From contig NC_088780.1 in the NCBI RefSeq assembly GCF_958450345.1, positions 32,139,667 to 32,203,666 of the forward strand: 64,000 bases of DNA, in the 5' to 3' direction. The notes below the pieces were generated by a model, which was not told the DNA's origin, did not search any database, and saw nothing but the letters and a program-made list of their open reading frames with translations. Shown piece by piece: positions 1 to 11,835 of the stretch. How positions within the stretch are numbered: the first letter of the stretch is position 1; each line of letters starts with the position of its first letter. This DNA is from Calliphora vicina (Eukaryota > Arthropoda > Insecta > Diptera > Calliphoridae). The translations under genes and the position numbers were made by a program.

Positions 1-99
1 ATAAAACCGATGTTTATTTTGCTTTCGAATTTAGTTTGTTTTATAACTTAAACCAGATTTGAGTGTTTTGATTCCGAGAAAATATTATTTAAAATAAAA

Positions 100-3000
100 A
101 TGCGTTTTGCCTTTGCTGTTTTATTGGGTAAATATTTCGTTAGGCTTTTTTGTTTTTTTTTGTAGTTTTGTGTTCTATATAAATTTATTTTAATTAAAAT
201 TTTAAATTAAATAATTAATTTGAAAAAAAACAATGTGGCTATAGAAACAATTTAATGTGTGTGTGTTTTTCAACTTAAAAACTTAATTGAGTCTATACAA
301 TTGTTTATTTCCACGAATAATGTTATAATTTTATATGCAAAATAAAATACTTGTATTGGGTTGAGGGTCAAATTATTAAAATTATAATAAAAGTCTATGT
401 ACTAAGTGTTTTTAAATTCGATAAAGTGCAATTTGTTCAAGAACTTATATAGTTTAATCAAGATGAGGTAGATTGGGAATTATAGCTCAATATATGAATG
501 ACGACTTCGTTTTTAGTCTTTATAAGTTTTAAATTTTTCAGTAATGTAGTCTAATTTATATACAGTGACAAATCCTAATCGAAAAAATCAATCCGCTGGA
601 AGAAACTCAATATTTAGACAGACTTTAGTTATCTGATAAGATCTTAAATTTTTCATTGGATTTTTGAGGCCAAATTGAGGTCAAGCAGCATCTTTATCCG
701 CAAATATTTAATGAAATAAAAATACGCATAATAATATTTAACAAAAATTATTACAAAAATTTCACTTAAAATTTATATGGAAGGATTAAAATGCTCTAAA
801 ACCAGATATTTTTACAAGGGTAAATACATTTTGTTGTAATTTTAAACATCAAATCGTTAAAGTATTATGAATTTCAGTTAAAATGTATAAAAATGAATAC
901 ACAATGATAAAAGGTACATTTACAAGGGTAAATACATTTTGTTGCATTATTTTTGTAAAAATTGTTTTAGTATTACGAAATATTTTATAAAAAATAAGAA
1001 GAAAAACTCTTCTTATGTGACTTATGAATACATTTGAAATATTTTACCTTGTTTTTCAAATCTGACTTCCGTTACATCATTTATTTTCTCACCAAAACGA
1101 TTTCCAATACTAACTTCCGTTTCTGCATTTATTTTTTACAATAAAAACGCTTTCCAACACAAATTTCCGTTTCTAGTTTTGTTTTTAACACTGTCCAACA
1201 CTGATTTACGTTCCTTCATTTAAAACCTCTTTCCAACACTTCTTTTTTGGCAAAAAATTTAAAATTTGGTCATTTTAGGGTTTTGGGCCATCAAAGCTAT
1301 TGATTTTTTTACGAAATAGAATTGGGGGTCTTCAAACCTATCAGTGTGTATCCTGTTTTAAGGTGAGCCAGATAAGCATATCTGTAAGCCTACACTGAAC
1401 GTACGTTTACCCTATTTTCTGTAGAAATAGATAGGGTGATGTAGCGACTTGCAACGTTTTGCAACAAAATCCTAATGAGGCTATGGTAGCAAAATTTTGC
1501 GACAGCACTGCCAACAATTTGTATAAAAAAACATTAGATGTAGATCAATGTAAGGTTTGCCACTCGAAGCCAAAGGATTTTAGACCTATCAGCCTATCGT
1601 CTTTTCTGTTTAAGCCTCTTGAGCGACTGATAAATCTTTATCTTAAGAGCAATATAGATACTCACGTCGTTAACAAAGCTCAGCACGACTACCTCAAGGG
1701 TAAGTCTGTGGAGAGTGCGCTGCATTAGGTTGTGGGTTGTAGTATGCACCACTTAGAGCATAGGGAATATACTTTAGTTGCGTTTTTGGACAAAGACGTC
1801 ATTACTAACATTAGGATAGAGGCAATAAGAGATTCGTTAAACTCGGGGTTGAGGACTTCCTGGTGAGTTGAATTTTATCGATGCTTGGTAGCAGGATTAT
1901 CAACTCAAACATAGTGTACGACAGGATTAATGACGGGTTACCAGTGGTACACCGCAAGATGGAGTATTGTCTTCCCTGTTATGGTTACAAGCGGTGAACT
2001 CTATTCTCAAGATTTTTGAATGTAAGGATAGGACAACTATCTTCCTATGCCGACGACGTGATTCAGACCAAGGACAAATTTATTTCGACAATCAGCGAAA
2101 TAAAGCAGGCGGCGCTAGGTGACCTCTCAATCTGGGCCAAAGCAAATGGACTGGGCGTAGGGAGTTTTAGTCTGCCGATAATAGAACCAACTATTTAGGG
2201 ACCGTCATTGGTAATAAATTATCATGGAAGATGAATACTCAGGAAAGGCTAAAAATGGTTATCAATGCACAAATTATATTGGTAAGAACATCGGTTGTAA
2301 GGCCCATTATTACTTATGATTGCAGGGTTTTGTGGCAGTCAATGGAAAAAAGTAGTTATAGGAAGATACTCAGTAAAGTTCAGATATGTGCTTCCATTGG
2401 CATAACCGACAGCATTCGATATAATGCTTAACTTACTGCCAATTGAGAACTATGTGGCAAGTGTGGCGGTAAGACCAAACCGGTTAGGTCACACAAACAT
2501 TTTGTAAGATGTCAGACTAGTTTCCCTGCTGGTATTTTGGACCATAGGGTAATGACTTAAGATTTCGGTATTTCGCCCTCAATTGTGTTTCCAGTTTTCA
2601 CTGGAATCTAGCACTGGAGCTGCAGTTTATGTATATAAACTGCAGCTGCTCATTGCCCTGTAACATACAGGGCAATGAGATAGCAGATGAACTGGCGAGA
2701 CAGGGTTCAGATCTGGAATATATTAATAGAGACTGGGATGTTAAATCTCCTATATGCCACTACTATAGGCTGATCTTCGAAAGATTCCGGGACTTTACGA
2801 ACCAATACTGGTGTAGTATGACGGATTGCAGGGTGTCCAGGGCAATTTGGGCAAAGATGGATGCAAAGGCAACCAGAATACAAATTGGGTTAGAAAAGAA
2901 AAGTCTCAGGTCTTTAGTAGGAATGCTCAGTTGCAGATTTTCTATAATACTGTAATCCTCAAATGATGTATGTAGTAGAACATTTTGTATTATACTATTG

Positions 3001-3569
3001 TTTATAGAATTTTAATACAAAATAGAAATTTTTTTAAATTCTTTACTAAAAGTGTTATAAATTGTTTATAGAAAATTGTGTTCGGAATCTGTAACTACAT
3101 TTATTACGGAAAATATTACATTCGAAGAAACAGCACAGATTTTTCATTTAGACGCAGTTTGAAAGTCATTGGAAAAGATAAATTTCTAAATCGTTAAATA
3201 ATTTGAGTTCATTCGATATTTTCTTTTAATAAATTTATATTTTATTCCAGTCGTTTGCTTGGCAGCTGTTGCTTTAGCCAGTCCCGCTAAAAATAAACAG
3301 GCCCCTGCTTGTTCCCGCAATTGTGGCGATAGTTATGAACCTGTCTGTGCTAAGGCTAAAAATAGCAGCAAGGAACGTCTTCTAACCTTTGGAAGTGAGT
3401 GTGTAATGGGCAATTACAACTGTCAACACAGTGATGATCGTAAGTTTTTTTTTTTGAAAACAAAGTTTTATATTATAACTGCTAGAGTTAATCATGCACC
3501 TTTTTTACAGCATTCGAGGTAAAATCCAAGGGTGAATGCGGTGGCAATGTTAGCGTGCGTTTGTCTTAA
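100..3569 (+). CDS. Secreted Kazal-type serine protease inhibitor, 91 aa, three exons
   Basis: Exons are 100-127, 3251-3439 and 3511-3569; the introns are GT...AG and the spliced length is 276 nt, 91 codons plus TAA. Exon 1 (28 nt) begins MRFAFAVLL and joins VCLAAVALAS to give a typical signal peptide of about 20 residues. The mature part has six cysteines in Kazal order: CSRNC, then YEPVC (the conserved Tyr-x-Pro-Val-Cys), FGSEC, NYNC and a final GEC. Kazal domains block serine proteases by presenting a loop just after the second cysteine. The expected P1 residue here would be Asp, which is unusual, so the target protease cannot be guessed. Intron 1 is about 3.1 kb and contains a decayed retrotransposon. 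A candidate poly(A) signal AATAAA lies at 3644-3649. Exon 1 is inferred from phase and signal-peptide continuity, not from a transcript. Small one-domain Kazal proteins are common secreted proteins in flies. Confidence 0.85.
1440..2955 (+). mobile_element. Decayed non-LTR retrotransposon (RT and RNase H remnants) in Kazal intron 1
   Basis: Broken reading frames on the plus strand carry reverse-transcriptase signatures. DFRPISLSSFLFKPLERLI at 1576-1635 is typical of non-LTR RT domains, and SSYADDV near 2043-2063 is the RT catalytic YADD box. Downstream, NIQGNEIADELARQGSD (2665-2715) is the RNase H motif with its Gly-Asn-x-x-Ala-Asp core. RT followed by RNase H fits the I/LOA/R1-like clades rather than Jockey. 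Stops and frameshifts separate the pieces, so it is inactive. I could not find the 5' ORF or clear target-site duplications. Confidence 0.8.
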
Positions 3570-4004
3570 TTGAATGCTTTCAAAAAATGTTGAATTAATA
3601 CAAATTAAACCATTATACATATGTATAAGCATTTTTTATTAACAATAAAGCATTATATAATTTATTTTGAATTTTTTTTATTTATTTGTCCATGTTTAAT
3701 TGTAGAGATTTTTTTAAAAATCAATATTTCATGACGACATCGTTCTTTACCATTCATTTTCTTTTACATTCTACATATCAGACTTAGGCTTTACTCAGAA
3801 TATCTTAAAGTATGTATATTCAACTTAAATAGTATCAGCTCAAAACTTTCTTCCAAAGCTGCTTTAGAGAACAAACAAAACAAAAAATAATAAAAATGAT
3901 TATTAAGTGTTAGATAAACTACATATATATTATTTGACTAAAAAACTACATAATTTTGTTAGAAACAACTGTTTTAACTTATACCAGCAGTTGGTTGGTT
4001 TCCT

Positions 4005-6564
4005 TTAGTTTTCTTTCTTTTGCTGCTTAACTTTGTAATCAGCCAATGCAGCCTTGATGGCATCCTCAGCCAACATGGAGCAGTGCAATTTGACGGGAGG
4101 CAAACGCAATTCCTTGGCAATATCAGTATTCTTCAATTTACCAGCCTCATCGATGGTTTTACCCTTAACCCATTCGGTGGCCAATGAACTGCTGGCTATA
4201 GCAGAACCACAACCGAAAGTTTTAAATTTAGCATCGATAATTTTGCCATTTGCATCGACTTTAATTTGTAGCTTCATGACATCGCCACAGGCGGGTGCAC
4301 CCACCAATCCGGTACCAACGCTTGTATCTTTTTTATCTAAAGAGCCGACATTACGTGGATTTTCATAGTGTTCAACCACCTATATATGACATAGAAAAGT
4401 AAACAAATCATTGTAGACAAATTTATTAATATTATTATTAAGTATGTACTGTTAGCAGACAAGAAAAATATTGTTATCGTGGTTTCGAGCACCCCAGCTG
4501 ATAAGCAGATTTAAATTAATGCAAAATTATCAACGCTAAATAAATATTTATGTATATGTAGTATACTTATTACAGAGCAGTAATGATGAGTGAATTTATG
4601 GAGAGGGTATGAAAAGGGTTAGGTTTAGGGCAGTTCTGCTAAAAAAAAATGTTTGCTTCGAAAATGTCGAATTGTGTGCCAACAAAGCGTCATATGCGGG
4701 AAGTTTGGCTTTACTTCTTTAATTGGAAAAAAAGTGCCTCTGAAGCACACAGCTGGATTTATTCAAAAGAAGCGAAATTGGGTATCACATTTTGTATGTC
4801 TGAAATGGTGCTTGAACGCTATAAAAGAAAATCATTTTTGCACCGAATCATTATTGCGATGAAAAATGGATTACAATAACTCGGATCGTAAGAGATCCTA
4901 TGTGAAGCCCGGCCAACCAGCCGAATCGACACCAACGCCAAATATTCATGCCGCTAAGGTAATGCTCTACATTTCGTGTGACCAAAAGGGTCCTATCTTT
5001 TATAATCTGCTCAAACATGGTCAGACCATCACAGGGAACATGAACCGAGAACGCAACTTATTCGCTTAAAGCGAACTTTGACCGAAATATGCCCAGATTA
5101 CGGGGCCAAACATGAAAACGTAATATTCCATCATGACAACGCCCGGCCACATTATGCAATATCTGTTAAAAACTATTTAGAATGAAGTGGTTGGGAAATT
5201 TTGCCTCAACCGCTATATAGTTTAGACCTTGCAACATCCAACTACTATTTGTTTCGATCGATGCAGAGTATCGATCAGAACAGAGTATCCGAAACTGGCT
5301 TCATTCGTTCTTGGCCGCAACAGTTGAGCAGTTATTTTTGATAGGAATCCATATGTTGCCAGAAAAATAGGAAAAGGTCATAGGTAGCTAACAATGTGCT
5401 ATACTTTGAATAAATTATATTGAAAAAATATCGCATTTTTAAGACATACACCCAATAGTAAAAATTGTTTATAGAATTTGTATACTAAAATTTAGTAGTA
5501 AACATTTTCCATAGAAAATTGTGATATAAAAATTAGTACTACAACATTTCTAAGAAATATTTGTGATGAAATCATATGTATACTATAGTACAAAAAGGTT
5601 TACTAAATGCGTTCTAAATCTTTTTAAGAGAAATGTGCTCAAAAAGTGTGCATGAAATGTTTTTTAAATAAACTTGATTGTACATTCCAAAAACTGCAAA
5701 TATGAATAGTACGGTAACAAAGCTAATAATTAGATGTGCATCCTGTCGACAATGTTCAATTTTTACATTCAAGACAATTTTAGATTAGGAATATATGATC
5801 TATTATTGCAACGATGTCGTAAGCCACAATGCAATTTTTTGGCTTCACATACAACATAAATATCTGTAGTTGTGGTTCCAATTGTAATCAGTCTATAATA
5901 TTGTATTGCGTTCCAAATTGCTACTTCTAAATCTTTGTTTTGACACTGATTAAAGTTTGTCTACATTCGATTTTATCGGTGAATTGTATAAACAATTGCA
6001 CAAAAGGTCTTTAAGTCTGCGTACACAGAGTTCTAGACTATTTACATATATTAAAATAAATAAAAACAAACAATTTATAAAAGTATTTATAAGAAATTTG
6101 ATAAATAATTCATTACCAGCTTTGGAAATTCACTTCTTAATTAAAAACGTTAATAAATACAAAATAACCATGCTTTTTGTCAGTTTGCCAAAACAAAAAT
6201 AAAACCCTTACCCACTCACTCACTGCCGGCAATAAAACCTTCACTTTTCTTTTTATTGCGATGTGGGTACAATAGAATTTGTATTTGCACTTTACAAACA
6301 TCCGTATCAAACATACAGTATATTTCGTCAAAGACCTTGAAAATAAGCTCAAAACTATAATAGTTAATTGCGCTGTGTGTTCTGGGCTCCATTATCAATA
6401 ATCATTTAAACGTTTGCTGGGGTTCTCGTTTGATTATTATTACCACATTAAAGATTTTTATTATTTAGAAATGTACTTACATTTTCATGATAGAAAGCGG
6501 CTGGCACACTTTGAACGCGTTTCAATTGATTTTGTAACAAACGTGAAGCTCTTGTTAAGGACAT
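4005..6564 (-). CDS. IscU: Iron-sulfur cluster assembly scaffold IscU, mitochondrial, 152 aa, two exons
   Basis: Exon 1 is 6564-6481 (28 codons) and exon 2 is 4379-4005. The 2.1-kb intron has a GTAAGT donor and an AG acceptor, phase 0. IscU receives sulfur from the cysteine desulfurase NFS1-ISD11 in the mitochondrial matrix, builds a [2Fe-2S] cluster and hands it on through the HSC20/mortalin chaperones. The N-terminus MSLTRASRLLQNQLKR is basic and hydroxylated, as expected of a mitochondrial presequence. The conserved body has GAPACGD (Cys59, Asp61), FGCGSAIASSS (Cys85), the chaperone-binding LPPVK (121-125) and HC (His127, Cys128). All three cluster cysteines are present and the length matches animal ISCU. 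Starting translation at the GTG of exon 2 would lose the presequence. The intron holds a left-truncated mariner copy. No frameshift is visible and the gene should be functional. Confidence 0.97.
4640..5455 (+). mobile_element. Left-truncated mariner transposon relic in the IscU intron
   Basis: Shifting plus-strand frames read as mariner transposase. REVWLYFFNWKKSASEAHSW (4697-4756) is the N-terminal DNA-binding region, HHDNARPH (5131-5154) is the second catalytic Asp box, and the stretch after it corresponds to the third box but is damaged. A stop interrupts the frame near 5181. A right terminal inverted repeat is recognisable at about 5430-5455, ending ACACCCAAT; its complement ATTGGGTGTATG also begins the copies at 54301, 57261 and 58112. 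No matching left end was seen. Confidence 0.85.
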
Positions 6565-6957
6565 TTTTCACTGATTAATGCGGTTTTACAATCGAATATA
6601 ATTCAAACAATAATATAAATATATGGTGAAATTACAAAAATTTTCCTTTAGAGAAATTTTGTTACGCGCACACACGGTATTTTTCTATTTGCTTCTTTTA
6701 TTTTTATTGTGCAAGAACTGTCAGAATTTGCTTTTTCTACGAAATTCGTAGAAGTAAATAAACAGCTGACGGACAGAGTTGTATAAAAGGGTAGTAAATC
6801 GTATGACATATAAAGCAAAGTACTGTATAAATACCAATAATTTTTAAACATTTTTCAAATAAGTAAAAATGGTAATGAAAGTAATTTTTTTTGGTGCAAA
6901 TACATATTATTTGTATAAAATTATTTTTGAAACCATTACACAAAGTAAATTCATTTA
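6565..6957 (-). promoter_or_regulatory. IscU upstream region with E-box-type core promoter motif
   Basis: This is the 393-bp interval between the IscU start (6564) and the stop of the next gene (6958), so it should contain the IscU promoter and the end of the DUF1091 transcript. At 6761-6770 it has AACAGCTGAC, matching the E-box-like core-promoter motif (CAGCTG) described for Drosophila housekeeping promoters. The same ten bases occur 5' of SIL1 at 11650-11659 and in the SIL1 duplicate. The role is inferred from position and sequence. Confidence 0.4.
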
Positions 6958-9101
6958 TTATTCCTGTTTAGATAAATGTATTTGTAATAAAACCCGGGGC
7001 AATTTATAGGCAATTAAAGTAAATTGCAAACGATATACACCAGATGGCAGGGGCAGCTTTATCATTTCCGCAGTTATACCAAATTTATCCACTATAATGT
7101 GAGTCTTTTAAGGAAATATTGAAATAGAAATAAATAACAAATATGATATTAAATACATTTTATTTAAAAATATAATTACTTACCATAGTTAAAGGACACG
7201 ATGTATTCATATTGCTAAAGGGACGCACTTGATCGAATACATATTTCTCAAAGGATATGGGATAATTTGAATTTTTCATTAATTTGCAAAAACTGAAATT
7301 TATATCGTACAAAAATGGCTGAAAACCACCACTATTGGTTTTTTGCAATAATTGTAAACGAATCTATAAAGAAATGTGTTATTTTATTATTAAAATACTA
7401 CTTAGGGGATTTTGGTAATTACACAATTTAGAATAAATTATATTATGGCTTCATTTTTATAAGTATTCCGTGCAAATTAAATTTCTTGTTTAATAAAGAA
7501 AGTTATTAGCATAGTAGTTAAAATTTATGATTTTTGAGTTCTTGATAATCATAATAAGAACATACATAGATTAATTGAATGTTTTTATTTATAGTTTTTT
7601 AAAGCATTTTGTATTGAATATTATTAAAATGTGAATTATAATTTCTATGCCATTTCCAGTTGAATTTCAGAAATTTATAATTATATTTCAGAAGTTTCCA
7701 TTTGTATTTCTGAATTTTCCAATTGTATTTCAGAAAATTCCAATTTCCAAGTTCTGCTTTAAATAACTGAGTATTAAGTATAATTAAAAATGTATATGTA
7801 TTCAAATTAAATGCCGGCATTAAAAGCAATTATAATCGTATTAATAAATATACATATTAGGAATAAGTTTAATATTCATTAGCGCATCGAAGTGACAAAA
7901 TTTATATATGCATTTATTTTTCCAAAAAATTTAAAGGTACATAATATATATTATAATGAATTATAATTAATTATAAGTATAAATTCATAAGTTCATATTA
8001 TGAACAACTGGAAAATCAATTGATTTCTTTTTGCAATTTTTTAAAACCCAAGATTTTTTAAAAATTAAACTTAGCTATGATTTTGTTATTGTTGGGGTTG
8101 TCATAGAATTCAATCGTTGTCGGAATTGGTTTTGAATACGACAGAAAAAGTACATTGGTATCACGAAATTTTATTAAGTAGAAATTTATAACCGATTATG
8201 GCCAATAAGCTAGGTTGTTGAAAATAATAATTAAATAAATAAAAAAAAAAGAAATCTAAAGTTATCTAGAATTAAATTTTTTAACGATTAAACAAAAAAA
8301 TAACATTGGATTTCATAAGTCAAATGTACCTTTTCGTTTTCAAAACCGATTCCGACAATGATTGGATTCTATGACAACCCGAAAATATGCTAATAGTATT
8401 TACACACGACAATATTGTGTATTAATACTTTTCTAATTTAAAATATTATAAAATCAATTTGGTTTTTCAAGAAATCATTTTCAAAAATAAATTTTGAATA
8501 ATTAATTGTTTGGTATTGATATTTTTCTGCAAATTTTATTGATATTTTACATTTTCTTTAAAGGTTTCGTTTTATTTATTTGTATATATAAATACATATC
8601 ATATACATATAAAAATGTTTGGAATTGTTTTCAAAAATGTATAAATACATCATACAAATAGTTCGTGATGTTTGAAAATCGAATACAATTTTTGTTTAGA
8701 CAAATATTAATACTGAGTATTGTCGTCGGAATATCGTAACACTTTAAAAGTTTATATTACACTGTTTTTCCCAAAATCCCCTGTTAAATCACTTTAATTT
8801 TTATTTACCGTTACATTCGTCAGTGGCAGCTTATAGAGCGCCAGCTTAAAATACATTTCCACATAATTCCGTCTCACCGCCTTCAAACGACAACTCTCTA
8901 CATGACAGAAATCTTTGGCATACTTTAAATCTTCACAATTAAAATTCGACCATTTTAATATGGCTGAATCCTTTTTTGGTTTGGCAAAAATCAAACAAAA
9001 TTATTGCTATATTTTTGGGAATATTTCACAAAAAAATTTACCGTAAATTTATGAAAAATTAAAAACCACAAGAGCAATGGTAACTTAATTCTATGAAACA
9101 T
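6958..9101 (-). CDS. DUF1091 family secreted protein, 182 aa, four exons
   Basis: Exons are 9101-9042, 8970-8809, 7363-7184 and 7104-6958. All introns are phase 0 and the CDS is 549 nt including TAA. The first exon encodes MFHRIKLPLLLWFLIFH, a signal peptide. The rest follows the DUF1091 pattern common in flies: WSNFNCEDLKYAK with paired cysteines, LALYKLPLTNVT, GGFQPFLYDINFSFCKLM (the PFLY...D/N..C core), SNMNTSCPLTM, and LPLPSGVYRLQFTLIAY near the end. DUF1091 proteins belong to the MD-2-related lipid-binding-like superfamily. They form large, rapidly evolving fly families, and some members act in chemosensation. The acceptor of intron 1 has a poor pyrimidine tract but is the one that keeps the frame; reading through gives an early stop. 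Intron 2 (1.4 kb) contains a MITE. It is not a member I can name. Confidence 0.88.
8095..8380. mobile_element. MITE with about 60-bp terminal inverted repeats (GGGTTGTCATAGAAT family), copy 1
   Basis: The left end begins GGGTTGTCATAGAATTCAAT and the right end is ATTGGATTCTATGACAACCC. The inverted similarity continues inward through a TGTCGGAAT..GGTTTTGAA block to GTACATT, about 60 bp with a few mismatches. There is no coding capacity. A shorter copy with the same ends and interior is at 42965-43178. It lies in intron 2 of the DUF1091 gene. The superfamily is not assigned. Confidence 0.85.
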
Positions 9102-9546
9102 TTTATTCAACTGTTAGCAAAATTATTTAGGGTTAAAAATGTAAATATACAAGAGCAAAGTACATTAATAAATATAATTATTTAATAATAATTTTGATAT
9201 TAATCAAATAAAAAAGATTTTGAAAGTATTTAAATGTATGGTTTTGGGGGCAGTGGTTTAAAACTTTTAATTGTTTACATAAATTTATGTTTTCATGTGG
9301 AAACTTATTGTACCATATTTAAGTATGTGTTTATTTATTTTTTTTTTTTAGTTTAACAATGTAATACAATGTTCAATGTTTATTTGAGAAGATATGATCA
9401 ATGTATATTATTTTGTGATACATTTAAATTTAAACAGTTTTAAACAATTGTGCAAAATAATTGGTATTCAATTTTATTCGTTATCTTTCAAATCAAAATT
9501 TTAGGAGTTGAATTTCAGGCATATGCTGGTAAAAATCATTTTACCT

Positions 9547-11345
9547 TTATAACACTCTTATGCGCAAATAATTTTGAAAATTTTGAAATTTATCTATAAT
9601 ACTGGTATTGTGAAAGGCATAACCGGGTGAATATACACCTCCCCTGTAACAGCAAAATAAAACCAAGTTTTATATTATCTTCCCTCGCTATTACTGTAAT
9701 AAATAAATTACCTTCCCGGCATTTTGTCCGGCTCCTCCAGTATAGTTCTAGCACTCACAAGCATACAAACACAACCGCAACCATAAAAAGGATTTTCACC
9801 ACTAATTTCAATATTCATATGGCGATCCACTATAAAATGATCATTTATATCCAGTTTTGGGTACACCATTGCACCAGACCAACCCTTCGCCTGCAATTTT
9901 ATTTTATAAGATGACATTTCAAGCAGATAAGGATTAGGCCCATCCTCAGAAAACAAGCCAATTGAAAATAATTTTGGATAATTATTCATTATTTTACGAG
10001 TCTTATCGAATTGGGCCAGAATGCATATAATTAAGCACCATATAATAAAGAGAAAAGCCCAAAAATAGGAACTAAAAGGATTTATATCAAATATTCCATA
10101 GAAAATGTATTGAATAATAATTATACAGAATGACTGTCTACTCACGGAAACTCTATATATTTGCAAAACTGTATGGGCCTCTTCCTATTGTGGACATACC
10201 AAAAATATTGAGACCTTTCAACCGATTGCTGATCTATAAAAGGGAAATTTACCATGATGCCTTCTTCTTGGTATTTTGATCTGTGAGAAAGTTCTCTAAG
10301 GAAATTTATAATATTTTTTGTAATTAAAAGTATGTATATGTATAAACTGATACTATACTTACTCAATGGCTTGTCTGGGCCATAAATTGGGCATATGTTC
10401 TTGACGCAGTTCATCTCTAATCAAGGATAATTCTCCAACTTTAGCACAGGACCACAATAAACTAAACCAAGCAGCACTTGACCATATGGAATGTAGTGGA
10501 AAATAAAAATAATAACCAAAATTGTAACGCACAAAAGCATCCACACTATTAACGGTACCTTAAAAAAAAACATTATCTCAGTACTCTATGTCTATACCTG
10601 ATATTTGTCAAAATAAAAAAATTATCGGCTATAGTCCCCATTTATTATTATTATTGTTTCGTTATGACAAAAATTGTTCGTAATTGTGCTCAGAAAACTT
10701 TGTGTTGACATTTATCAAGTATATACGAGCGTAATTATTTTTTTATTACCATTAAAATGTTCCCTCACATAATTTAAAGCCACTTCCATGGGAAAACTAT
10801 GAAAACCACAGGACGATATAACAAATACTTTATGCACTAAAGCTTTTTCATGATATTTAAGTTCTATTAATTCATTAAAATATGGATCATTAGACATATC
10901 TACGTAATGGGTACCCTGCATGATGCAGGTGGTCAAAATATTTTCAGCCCACAATTGATAAGGTCCACAACAATTAACTAGAACCTATAATAAAGTTTGT
11001 TTATGTACATAAGTATACTTATAAATAAATTTAGAATAAACTTACCTTGCATTTTGCCACTACATCTTCTAGTTTATCCAAATCATAAGCATTTGCTAGG
11101 AATATTGGAATATTTGTAAGATTTTGTCCGGTTTTAAGAGAAATTTCATTTAATACTAATTGTAATTTATGCTAAAATTTTGGTTTAAATTATTATGAAG
11201 TTTATATAAAGTTTTGTTTTACCTGCGACCTTCCTGCTATGGCCCAGTCAAAGCCTTTCAAGACATCTAATGCCTGTAATACCGCACATTTTCCCACAAA
11301 GCCGCTGGCTCCAAAAATAATCACATCAAATTTTTTGGAATTCAT
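9547..11345 (-). CDS. SCCPDH: Saccharopine dehydrogenase-like oxidoreductase (SCCPDH family), 423 aa, seven exons
   Basis: Exons are 11345-11223, 11171-11046, 10984-10750, 10558-10363, 10280-10146, 10071-9712 and 9643-9547. Every junction is GT...AG with matching phase and the CDS totals 1272 nt. The N-terminus carries a Rossmann dinucleotide-binding motif, FGASGFVGK (residues 11-19). NCCGPY follows at the second strand cluster, typical of the family. Near residues 285-305 a hydrophobic stretch, FWAFLFIIWCLIICILA, matches the membrane or lipid-droplet anchor of animal SCCPDH. The C-terminal part has the conserved PGRGGVYSPGYAFHNTSII. The length fits human SCCPDH (429 aa). The enzyme activity of animal SCCPDH is not established and the name rests on homology; it associates with lipid droplets. 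The gene is divergent from SIL1. No damage is visible. Confidence 0.95.
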
Positions 11346-11835
11346 TAGAAATTAAATTTTAAAAACTGTGTTTTAAACGTCGGAAATGTATTAGCAGGGT
11401 TTCTTAATACTATTGCATAAAAATCAGAGATCGTAACCCGCTGTCTATATCTGATATAAATTTATCATAACAATTAATGAGTTGTCATTTAGCGAAATAT
11501 TGGAAGTAAAAATTATTATGTCAAACTAGTTTATTCCCTATCAAAGTGGCATCACCTTAGGAAATACTTTGCTTTATACAGTACTTCTTTTTACCGGTTT
11601 GTTTATAAAAGCAAATGTTGTTGTTTTTTCTCAATTCTGACAGTTTAAAAACAGCTGACCGAAAACAAATAAAAACAACAACAAAACCATAAAAGTACAT
11701 ACAACAAATATTTAAGAATAGACACGTAAGATAAACACGTAAAAAACTACTTAAATATACATATTTTAATAATTCAATAGCAAGTTAATTACACAAAATC
11801 ATTAAAGAAAGTCGTCACAAATTTAGAAAATAGTT
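11346..11835. promoter_or_regulatory. Divergent intergenic region between SCCPDH and SIL1
   Basis: The start codons of SCCPDH (minus) and SIL1 (plus) are 490 bp apart, so both promoters must lie here. AACAGCTGAC at 11650-11659 matches the E-box-like core motif also found 5' of IscU. A TTTATAAAAG box is at about 11603. The right part, from about 11525, was copied with the SIL1 duplicate and recurs at 14498-14807. Transcription starts are not known. Confidence 0.5.

Noticed and set aside
4054..4368. 104-codon open frame on the plus strand
   Set aside because: Antisense of IscU exon 2.
9627..9914. 95-codon open frame on the plus strand
   Set aside because: Antisense of SCCPDH exons 6 and 7; the minus-strand frame has clear homology and splice sites.
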